Shown one piece after another: positions 40,701-46,204 of a stretch of DNA of 64,000 nt. Where the stretch lies: contig JACKAP010000015.1 in the NCBI GenBank assembly GCA_020635015.1, positions 62,001 through 126,000 of the forward strand. The letters run 5' to 3'. Below the pieces are notes generated by a model. It saw only the letters and a program-made list of their open reading frames with translations, was not told the DNA's origin and searched no databases. The position numbers and the translations under genes were made by a program. The stretch's first letter is position 1, and every line of letters starts with the position of its first letter. The stretch comes from Calditrichia bacterium (GTDB taxonomy: Bacteria; Calditrichota; Calditrichia; RBG-13-44-9; J075).

Positions 40701-41193
40701 CATGGTGGTACTATGCAACGCCATCCAGCCCGGGCGCACCGCGGAAGACCTGGCCCGGCGCTTCGGCCTCTCCCGCAGTCCTGACGGCTTCCTGCTGGAG
40801 AAGCATCCCAAGCTGGATCCCTTCTCCACCGCCACCGACGGCATCTACATCGCCGGTTGCGCCCAGGGCCCCAAAGACATTCCCGACACCGTGGCCCAGG
40901 CCAGCGCCACCGCCGGGCGGGTGCTCTCGATGATCGCGCGTGGCGAGGTAGCCATCGACCCAATCCGCGCGGAGATTGACGAGCAGTATTGCAGCGGCTG
41001 CCGGATCTGCAACAACCTCTGCCCCTATCATGCCATCGATTTTATCGAGGAACGGAAAGTCTCAAGAGTGAACGAGGCCCTGTGCAAAGGCTGCGGCACC
41101 TGCGTGGCCGCCTGCCCGGCGGGGGCGATTACCGGGATGGGTTTCTCCGATGAACAGATCTATGCCGAGTTGGAGGGGGTGTTGGCGTTTTGA
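37786..41193 (+). CDS. hdrA: HdrA-like flavoprotein with inserted GltD/NfnB-like NAD(P)H module
   Basis: From the ATG at 37786 (GCAGGAG upstream) the protein is 1135 residues, far longer than canonical HdrA (about 650). HdrA parts: N-terminal VYICHCGVNISQNV, FAD loop IVGGGIAGIQAALEIGESG (about 147), ferredoxin cluster CTSCGTCMEVCP (244). From about 294 to 700 a glutamate-synthase small-subunit module is inserted: CIEACPIRQEAAGYV cysteines, AVIGSGPAGLTCAHDL (390), AVIGGGNTAIDAARTAL (520) and the end GGDVYLGPSTVIASMGNGK. HdrA then resumes: CLNCGVCVECHECQRVC, HCVGSRDANYHKYCSRVCC and two C-terminal [4Fe-4S] motifs (1068, 1100). It is predicted to bifurcate electrons from H2 and NAD(P)H to ferredoxin and HdrB. 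Confidence 0.93.
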   Translation: MSQQEKIGVYICHCGVNISQNVRVEDVAAALKDQPNVAVATAYKFMCSDPGQKMIEEDIKTKGLTRVVVAACSPHMHELTFRNACERAGLNRYLFQMANIREHCAWVHDDVDQATRKATALVNAAIRRVYHQIPLSPRRAKIHPGTLIVGGGIAGIQAALEIGESGNPVYLVEKESTIGGQMAKFDKTFPTLDCAACILTPKMVSASHQPNIELMSMTEVENISGYVGNFKVQVRQKARYVSDKCTSCGTCMEVCPVRVPNWFDEFTQERTAIHKSFPQAVPNTYVIDRQERPPCIEACPIRQEAAGYVALIRQGRFHEAAQLIHKRNPLSVVCGRVCYHPCETECNRGHVDKPVAIQHLKRFALDWEMAHYGPFQPPEITERREEKIAVIGSGPAGLTCAHDLALKGYKVTIFEQHSVPGGMLAVGIPEYRLPRKLLKMEIDYIKKMGVELHTNLKLGADFTIEDLREKGYKAIFIAIGAHKSVRLNIPGEELEGVISGIDFLRRVNLGISRQVGKHVAVIGGGNTAIDAARTALRCGAEKVTILYRRTRLEMPASQEEIEDAEAEGIHIAYLTAPTEVLSRNGDRQVRGLKCNRMRLGEPDSSGRRRPVPIPHSEFEMEFDTIIPAVSQSPDTACLNGKSNVHLDMTRWDTLKVNPETLQTNLPDIFSGGDVYLGPSTVIASMGNGKRAAESIDKYLNGQPLADYTTHMVRPQVLRGESFRPHTYAPTYKETPKANRINPPKRNPLERVKTFDEVELGYSEEQAMEEAARCLNCGVCVECHECQRVCEADAIDYTMQDTVREIEVGQIIIATGYELFDASKMVRFGYGRFPNVYSALEFERMLSSTGPTGGKIRLKNGRPPRAVGIIHCVGSRDANYHKYCSRVCCMYAMKFAHLVKDRTDAEVYQFYIDMRAYGKGYEEFYNRILEEGVNVIRGKVAGVIEGKTADGDKFLNIKCEDTLISKFREIPVDMVVLCNAIQPGRTAEDLARRFGLSRSPDGFLLEKHPKLDPFSTATDGIYIAGCAQGPKDIPDTVAQASATAGRVLSMIARGEVAIDPIRAEIDEQYCSGCRICNNLCPYHAIDFIEERKVSRVNEALCKGCGTCVAACPAGAITGMGFSDEQIYAELEGVLAF

Positions 41194-41215
41194 AAGACGA
41201 TGGCACGGAGATTTC

Positions 41216-41342
41216 ATGGCACACAGATTCCGCAGATTTGACAGATTTTCGCAGATTTTTTTCTGGTTGTTGGGTGTTGGGTGTTGGGTGTTGGGTGTTG
41301 AATCTGTGAAAATCTGTATAATCTGTGAAATCTGCGTGCCAT
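41216..41342. repeat. Inverted-repeat island with TTGGGTG heptamers
   Basis: Left arm 41216-41258 (ATGGCACACAGATTCCGCAG and related words) pairs with right arm 41301-41342 (AATCTGTGAAATCTGCGTGCCAT-type words). The loop is about five GTTGGGT heptamers (41266-41300). It lies between hdrA and mvhD, with both arms present and the heptamers forming the loop, as at 6.2 kb. Confidence 0.88.
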
Positions 41343-41377
41343 TAAAAGCAATGAACCTGATTAAGATTGAGGATAAG

Positions 41378-41833
41378 ATGGAAGCGAACGCCGTAACTGC
41401 AAAAAGGCCGGAAGGGAAGGTAAACGGGCAGTTCGAGCCGAAGATCGTGGCGTTTTTATGCAACTGGTGCTCCTATGCCGGGGCGGATCTGGCGGGGGTG
41501 TCGCGGCTGCCCTCCTCGCCGAACATCCGGGTGGTGCGCACCATGTGCTCCGGGCGGGTGGATCCGGCCTTCATCATGCGCGCCTTCACCCTGGGCGCCG
41601 ACGGGGTGTTGATCGCCGGCTGCCATTTCGGCGACTGCCACTACATCGAAGGCAACTTCAAGACCATGCGCCGCTACGAGCTGCTCAAGCTGGTGCTGCG
41701 ACGCTTCGGCATTGATGAGCGCCGGCTGCGCCTGGAATGGATCTCCGCCAGCGAAGCGGAAAAATTTGCCCGGATCAGCTTTGAGTTTACCGACCAGGTG
41801 CGGGAGCTGGGACCATTGCAGTTAAAAACTTAA
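41378..41833 (+). CDS. mvhD: Methyl-viologen-reducing hydrogenase delta subunit-like [2Fe-2S] protein
   Basis: I choose the ATG at 41378 (GAGGAT upstream), giving 151 residues. An upstream open frame runs through the repeat island and is not protein-like. Family features are complete: FLCNWCSYAGADLAGVSRL, VVRTMCSGRVDPAFIMRAF, LGADGVLIAGCHFGDCHYIEGN. MvhD links the hydrogenase (MvhAG) to HdrA and carries electrons between them, in the cytoplasm. Its position between hdrA and mvhG is the expected one. About 310 bp of repeat array, without a gene, separates it from mvhG. Confidence 0.95.
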   Translation: MEANAVTAKRPEGKVNGQFEPKIVAFLCNWCSYAGADLAGVSRLPSSPNIRVVRTMCSGRVDPAFIMRAFTLGADGVLIAGCHFGDCHYIEGNFKTMRRYELLKLVLRRFGIDERRLRLEWISASEAEKFARISFEFTDQVRELGPLQLKT

Positions 41834-41842
41834 TTTCGGATA

Positions 41843-42087
41843 GGCGCTGCGCGCGTCATTGACCCTTCGGGTGTCATTGGCCCTTCGGGCGTCATTGGCC
41901 TGCGGCGTCATTAGGGCTTCGCCCGTCATTGGGTTCTCGGGGCTCATTTGTAATGTGGGTCTGACAAATAAAGAGAGTCACATGTGCAAACCTCAAGCCG
42001 CCCGAAGGGCTACTGACGCTCGGAGCGCCAATGACGCCGCAGGCCAATGACGCGCAGAGCGCCAATGACGCCCGAAGGGCCAATGAC
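41843..42087. repeat. Mirror-image arrays of a constant GTCATTG word alternating with variable GC-rich words
   Basis: Left array: GTCATT at 41855, 41873, 41891, 41907 and 41925, then CTCATT at 41943 (steps 18, 18, 16, 18, 18). Right array: AATGAC/ACTGAC at 42012, 42030, 42046, 42064 and 42082 (steps 18, 16, 18, 18), the reverse-complement rhythm. Between constants are GC-rich words such as CCCTTCGGG, GGGCTTCGCCC, CCTGCGG and CGCTCTGCGC, several self-complementary. The arrays can also pair with each other across a loop of about 46 bases. The 312-bp mvhD-mvhG gap holds no gene. Confidence 0.88.
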
Positions 42088-42145
42088 AGATCAACGATCA
42101 ACTTCAAAATCGGTATCGAAAATTATCAAGAACGGAGCAATCATC

Positions 42146-43144
42146 ATGTCAAAACCAAAACTGGCGCTTTATTGGGCGGCGGGATGCGGAGGGTGTGATA
42201 TCGCGGTGCTGGATATCGAGGAGAAGATCCTCGATGTGGCGGATTTTTTCGACATCGTCTTCTGGCCCTGCGCGATGGATTTTAAATACAGCGACGTGGA
42301 GGCGCTGGGCGAAAAGGAGATCGACCTCACCCTCTTCAACGGGGCGATCCGCACCTCGGAAAACCAGTACATGGCGGAACTGCTGCGGGAAAAAACCAAA
42401 CTGCTGGTGGCCTTCGGCTCCTGCGCCATGGAAGGCTGCATTCCGGCGCTGTCGAATTTTTACGACAAGCAAGGCACTCTGGATTACGCCTACCGCGACG
42501 CCCCCAGCGTCGATGCCGAGAGTCGGGGCACCTACCCGCAAACCCATACCGCGATGCCGGAAGGCGAAATCGAGATCCCGGAATTTTTCAATACGGTGAA
42601 ATCGCTGGACCAGGTGGTGGCAGTCGATTACTACATCCCCGGCTGCCCGCCGCAATCGTTCCAGGTGCTGGGGGTGATCGAGGCGGTGATCGACATCCTG
42701 AAAACCGGCAAGCCCCTGCCGCCCAAAGGCGCGGTGCTGGGAGCCGGCGAAAAGACCTGCTGCGATGAATGTCCCCGGGAGCGCAAGGAGAAAAAGATCA
42801 AGCAGTTCTTCCGGCCGCATGAGATCATTCCCCGGGAAGACATCTGTTTACTCGACCAGGGAATTATCTGTCTGGGTCCGGCCACCCGCAGCGGCTGCGG
42901 AGCGCTGTGCGTACAGGCCAACATTCCCTGCCGCGGCTGCTACGGTCCGCCGCCCCAGGTGCAGGATCAGGGCGCCAAGATGATCGCCGCCCTCAGTTCG
43001 GTGATCGATGCGACGACGCCGGAAGAGACCCGCAAGATCATGGAAAAAATTGCCGACCCGCTGGGCACTTTCTACCGCTTTTCCATGGCCCATTCCACGT
43101 TTAAGCGGGTTCAGCAGGAAGCAGCGGAAACCGTTGACGCTTAA
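42146..43144 (+). CDS. mvhG: [NiFe]-hydrogenase small subunit, MvhG-like
   Basis: From the ATG at 42146 (CGGAG upstream) it is 332 residues. An upstream open frame exists only through the repeat array. Features of the group 3 small subunit: WAAGCGGCDIAVLDIEEKI, FDIVFWPCAMDFK, FGSCAMEGCIPAL, IPGCPPQSFQVLGVIE (proximal cluster), and the C-terminal cysteines GPATRSGCGALCVQANIPCR then GCYGPPP. It holds the iron-sulfur relay between the NiFe centre and MvhD. There is no Tat signal, so the enzyme is cytoplasmic. It is 12 bp from mvhA and cotranscribed. A Cys cluster around TCCDECPRERKEKK near residue 205 looks like an extra insertion relative to shorter homologues. Confidence 0.95.
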   Translation: MSKPKLALYWAAGCGGCDIAVLDIEEKILDVADFFDIVFWPCAMDFKYSDVEALGEKEIDLTLFNGAIRTSENQYMAELLREKTKLLVAFGSCAMEGCIPALSNFYDKQGTLDYAYRDAPSVDAESRGTYPQTHTAMPEGEIEIPEFFNTVKSLDQVVAVDYYIPGCPPQSFQVLGVIEAVIDILKTGKPLPPKGAVLGAGEKTCCDECPRERKEKKIKQFFRPHEIIPREDICLLDQGIICLGPATRSGCGALCVQANIPCRGCYGPPPQVQDQGAKMIAALSSVIDATTPEETRKIMEKIADPLGTFYRFSMAHSTFKRVQQEAAETVDA

Positions 43145-43156
43145 CCAACAGGTGAG

Positions 43157-44644
43157 ATGATGAAACATATCAAGATCGATCCAATTACCCGGCTGGAAGG
43201 CCATGGCAAGATCGACATCTTCCTCGATGATCAGGGTGAGGTGGCCAATTGCTATTTTATTGTGCCGGAACTGCGCGGTTTCGAAAAATTCTGCCAGGGG
43301 CGGCCGGTGGAAGATCTCCCGCGCATCACCACCCGGATCTGCGGGGTGTGCCCGGAGGCGCACCACATGGCCTCGGCCAAAGCCTGCGATGCGGTCTACC
43401 AGGTCGAGATTCCCCCCACCGCCCGCAAGCTGCGGGAACTGCTCTATTCCACCTTTTTCACCGCCGATCACACGGTGCATTTCTACGCCCTGGGCGGGCC
43501 GGATTTTGTGGTGGGACCGGATGCCCCGAAGGCGGAGCGTAACATCCTCGGCCTGATCCAGAAGGTAGGCCTGGAGGCGGGCAAGAAAGTGATCAAGCTG
43601 CGCGCGCTCGCCCAGGAGATCATCCAGAAGCTCGGCGGGAAGAAGATCCACCAGGTCACCTCCCTGCCCGGCGGGGTGTCGGTGGGGCTGGGCAAGGAAG
43701 AACGCGATAAATTCCGGGCGTACGCCGATTATTTCGTCGAATTCGGCAAATTCACCTTCCAGGTATTCGAGGATATTGTGCTGAAGAATTCCGCCTATGT
43801 CGACCTGATCCTCTCCGACACCTACACCCACCGCACCTATTACATGGGATTGGTGGACGCGAAGAATAAGGTGAACTTTTACGACGGTCACGTGCGGGTG
43901 GTCGATCCGGACGGCAAAGAGCTTTGCCGCTATGCACCGAAGGATTACCTGCAGCATGTGAGCGAGCATATCGAGCCCTGGAATTATCTCAAGTATCCCT
44001 ATCTGAAAGCGGTGGGCTGGAAGGGTTTTGTCGACGGCAAAGAGAGCGGGGTTTACCGCGCCACCCCGCTTTCCCGCCTGAACGCTTCCGAAGGCATGGC
44101 CACGCCATTGGCCCAGGCGGAATACGAAAAATTTTACGAGACCCTCAGCGGCGACCGCTCCGGCCGTACCCCGGTGCACCAGACCCTGGCCACCCACTGG
44201 GCGCGAATCATCGAATTGATGTACGCCGCCGAGCGCGCCCGGGATCTGCTCGACGATCCGGAAATCATCGGCAGCAAATTCCGGGTGGTGCCAGATCAGA
44301 CGCCGCATGAAGGGGTGGGAATCGTGGAAGCCCCCCGCGGCACCCTGACCCATCATTACATCACCGATGAGAACGGGATCGTGCAGCAGGCCAACCTGAT
44401 CGTCGGCACCACCAACAATCATGCCGCGATCTCAATGTCGATCAAAAAAGCCGCCCAGGGATTGATCCACAAAGGGGTCGAGATCAGCGACGGGCTGCTC
44501 AACAAGATCGAGATGGCCTTCCGGGCTTACGATCCCTGCTTTGCCTGCGCCACCCACAGCCTGCCCGGCCAGATGCCCCTGGCGCTGCGCATTTTCGATC
44601 ATGAAGGGAAACTGCTGGACCGCCGGGAGCGTTACACAAGATAA
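43157..44644 (+). CDS. mvhA: [NiFe]-hydrogenase large subunit, MvhA-like
   Basis: A 495-residue large subunit. The N-terminal Ni-binding motif RICGVCPEAHH is at residues 60-70 and the C-terminal DPCFACATH near 459-467, giving the four Cys ligands. The N-terminus IKIDPITRLEGHGKIDIFL is typical of group 3 (Mvh/Frh) enzymes. About 28 residues follow the last motif (SLPGQMPLALRIFDHEGKLL and onwards). Some homologues keep this tail and others cleave it; the operon's maturation protease suggests processing. It oxidises H2 or makes it, feeding MvhG, MvhD and HdrA. ATG at 43157 or 43160 after AGGTGAG. It is the last gene of the Hdr-Mvh set. Confidence 0.96.
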   Translation: MMKHIKIDPITRLEGHGKIDIFLDDQGEVANCYFIVPELRGFEKFCQGRPVEDLPRITTRICGVCPEAHHMASAKACDAVYQVEIPPTARKLRELLYSTFFTADHTVHFYALGGPDFVVGPDAPKAERNILGLIQKVGLEAGKKVIKLRALAQEIIQKLGGKKIHQVTSLPGGVSVGLGKEERDKFRAYADYFVEFGKFTFQVFEDIVLKNSAYVDLILSDTYTHRTYYMGLVDAKNKVNFYDGHVRVVDPDGKELCRYAPKDYLQHVSEHIEPWNYLKYPYLKAVGWKGFVDGKESGVYRATPLSRLNASEGMATPLAQAEYEKFYETLSGDRSGRTPVHQTLATHWARIIELMYAAERARDLLDDPEIIGSKFRVVPDQTPHEGVGIVEAPRGTLTHHYITDENGIVQQANLIVGTTNNHAAISMSIKKAAQGLIHKGVEISDGLLNKIEMAFRAYDPCFACATHSLPGQMPLALRIFDHEGKLLDRRERYTR

Positions 44645-44654
44645 ACGCTGATGA

Positions 44655-44774
44655 TATTTTTTTGACAGGATAAAGAAGTTTTAGAGGGGAATATCAACTT
44701 AGGTATAATCGTCATAGCGCCGTAGAGTTCACAGATGTTTCACCAGGAAAATCTGTGGAAATCTGCGTGCCACT
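44655..44774. repeat. Partial repeat arms after mvhA
   Basis: TTTTTTGACAGGATAAAG (44657 on) matches the GACAGGAT word of the 34-kb island, and ATCTGTGGAAATCTGCGTGCCACT (within 44751-44774) matches right arms of other islands. The corresponding opposite arms are weak or absent. No heptamer array. Confidence 0.55.
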
Positions 44775-44807
44775 AAAAACCACCTAACTTACCGAAAGGA
44801 GACCCCC

Positions 44808-45290
44808 ATGCCGGTCAAAAAACTGAAAGCGTTTTTGAACCAGCATCACATCAAGTATGTGAGCATCATTCATTCGCCGGCCTATACCGCGCAGGAGATC
44901 GCCGCTTCGGCGCATATCCCGGGGCAGGAACTGGCCAAGACCGTGATTCTGAATGTCGACGGCAAAAATGTGATGGCGGTGCTGCCGGCATCTTACCAGG
45001 TCGATTTCCAGCGGCTGCGCAAAGCACTCGGCGCCCATCAAGTGGAATTGACCAGCGAGCGCCAGTTCGAGAAGCTGTTCCCGGATTGCGAAGTGGGCGC
45101 GATGCCGCCATTCGGCAATCTCTACGACCTGGAGGTTTACGTTGCGGAGCGGTTGACTGAAGATGACGAAATCGTTTTTAACGCCGGCACTCACTCGGAA
45201 TTGATCCGTCTTGCCTATGCCGATTTCGCCAAGCTGGCGAAGCCGCGAGTGCTGCGCTTCTCCACCACCGAAGCGGCGATGCCATGGTAA
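44808..45290 (+). CDS. YbaK/EbsC-family aminoacyl-tRNA deacylase
   Basis: A 160-residue protein matching the YbaK/ProX editing-domain family: HHIKYVSIIHSPAYTAQEIA, IPGQELAKTVILNVDGKNVM (with the conserved Lys), LPASYQVDFQRLRKAL, and the C-terminal GAMPPFGNLYDLEVYVAERL then IVFNAGTHSELIRLAYADF. Such proteins hydrolyse mischarged aminoacyl-tRNA, for example Cys- or Ala-tRNAPro, in trans. GAAAGGAG precedes the ATG. It overlaps the next small gene by a few bases. It has no evident link to the hydrogenase genes beyond position and probably has its own promoter. Confidence 0.9.
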   Translation: MPVKKLKAFLNQHHIKYVSIIHSPAYTAQEIAASAHIPGQELAKTVILNVDGKNVMAVLPASYQVDFQRLRKALGAHQVELTSERQFEKLFPDCEVGAMPPFGNLYDLEVYVAERLTEDDEIVFNAGTHSELIRLAYADFAKLAKPRVLRFSTTEAAMPW

Positions 45291-45298
45291 GGAATGAG

Positions 45299-45544
45299 AT
45301 GCAACTGCTGCGAATGGACGAGCAGCAGCAGCTCAGTTGGCTGAAGGCCTGCCGCCTCACCCTGATGCTGGTCGGGATGGTATGGATTGCCATGATCTTT
45401 TGGGAACTGGCGACAGGAAACACCCCCTGGTTTATGATTGCCATGGTGCCGGTATTCGGCCTGTTCCGCCTGCTGGCTTACCGGAAAATCCAGGCACGGA
45501 ATGCACGGCGGAATCGGGAAAACGATCATGGTGGAAAGGAGTAA
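45299..45544 (+). CDS. Small two-helix membrane protein, function unknown
   Basis: An 81-residue protein from the ATG at 45299 (AAGGA upstream); an alternative ATG at 45284 overlaps the stop of the deacylase gene. Two hydrophobic helices (LTLMLVGMVWIAMIFWELA and FMIAMVPVFGLFRLLAYRK) are separated by a short TGNTPW loop and followed by a basic tail (IQARNARRNRENDHGGKE). No family recognised. Its stop is 5 bp before the cNMP-binding gene, whose ribosome-binding site lies over its last codons, so the two are coupled. It may anchor or partner that sensor, which is speculative. Confidence 0.65.
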   Translation: MQLLRMDEQQQLSWLKACRLTLMLVGMVWIAMIFWELATGNTPWFMIAMVPVFGLFRLLAYRKIQARNARRNRENDHGGKE

Positions 45545-45549
45545 GGGAG

Positions 45550-46032
45550 ATGGACAATCTAAGCAGGATTATTGCCGAACATCCATTTTTTTCCGGCCTG
45601 TCGGAGGCGAAAATCGATGAAATCACCGGCTGTACCAGCAATGTTCGATATGCGGCAGGCGAGTATATTTTCAAGACCGGGGAGGCGGCCAACGCCTTTT
45701 ACCTGCTTCGGGCCGGGAGGGTATCGACCGAGATGTATATTCCGCTTAAAGGCCCACTGATTATCGATACGGTAGAGGAAGGGAGCGTCTTCGGTTGGTC
45801 CTGGCTGATCCCGCCCTACTGCTGGCATTTCGATGCCCGGGCGCTGATCCTCACCCGGGCGATCAAGGTGGACACCACCTGCATTCGCAAGAAGATGGAC
45901 ACCGATATGGTGCTGGGATATTTCCTGATGTCGCGCTTTGCCCAGGTGCTGGAACAACAGCTTCAGGTAGCCCGCCTGCAGTTGATCAACATCTATGAAG
46001 ACCCGGTGCGGGTAGCGGGGGTGCTGGACTGA
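45550..46032 (+). CDS. Cyclic-nucleotide-binding (Crp/Fnr-type) domain protein without DNA-binding domain
   Basis: A 160-residue protein consisting of one cNMP-binding beta-roll: FFSGLSEAKIDEITGCTS, AAGEYIFKTGEAANAFYLLR, GSVFGWSWLIPPYCWHFDAR, and the C-helix TDMVLGYFLMSRFAQVLEQQLQ. The phosphate-binding cassette (normally GExxxxxxxxxxxRxAxV) reads GSVFGWSWLIPPYCWHFDAR, so nucleotide binding may be altered. No helix-turn-helix follows, so it is not a transcription factor by itself. AAAGGAG precedes the ATG at 45550. It probably regulates a partner by contact. Proximity to redox genes and a CcmF-like gene suggests a redox-linked role, as inference. Confidence 0.8.
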   Translation: MDNLSRIIAEHPFFSGLSEAKIDEITGCTSNVRYAAGEYIFKTGEAANAFYLLRAGRVSTEMYIPLKGPLIIDTVEEGSVFGWSWLIPPYCWHFDARALILTRAIKVDTTCIRKKMDTDMVLGYFLMSRFAQVLEQQLQVARLQLINIYEDPVRVAGVLD

Positions 46033-46204
46033 GGCGGTTTTAGGCCATAGAAACTGCTTTTTTATCCACGGATTAACACGGATAACGACGGATGAGGCAA
46101 AACATGACAAAAGTCAGTTTTTAGCCTAAGCACGGTCATTGTTTTTACAGCGCTTCCGGTGCATGTTTAGATAACTTTTATAAAACTTGCATTTGGAGGC
46201 GGTT

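Noticed and set aside
41150..41377. Open frame upstream of mvhD running through the TTGGGTG island
   Set aside because: The translation is low-complexity repeat (LLGVGCWVLGV-type) with no family match, and a good ribosome-binding site precedes the ATG at 41378.
41843..42087. CRISPR array
   Set aside because: The constant unit is only 7-8 bp, the spacers are 9-12 bp and self-complementary, and no cas genes are present.
42047..42145. Open frame extending mvhG upstream through the mirror array
   Set aside because: It is composed of the repeat words. The conserved hydrogenase N-terminus starts at the ATG at 42146 with an upstream GGAG.
45550..46032. Crp/Fnr transcription factor controlling the hydrogenase
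   Set aside because: The protein ends after the C-helix and has no helix-turn-helix domain.
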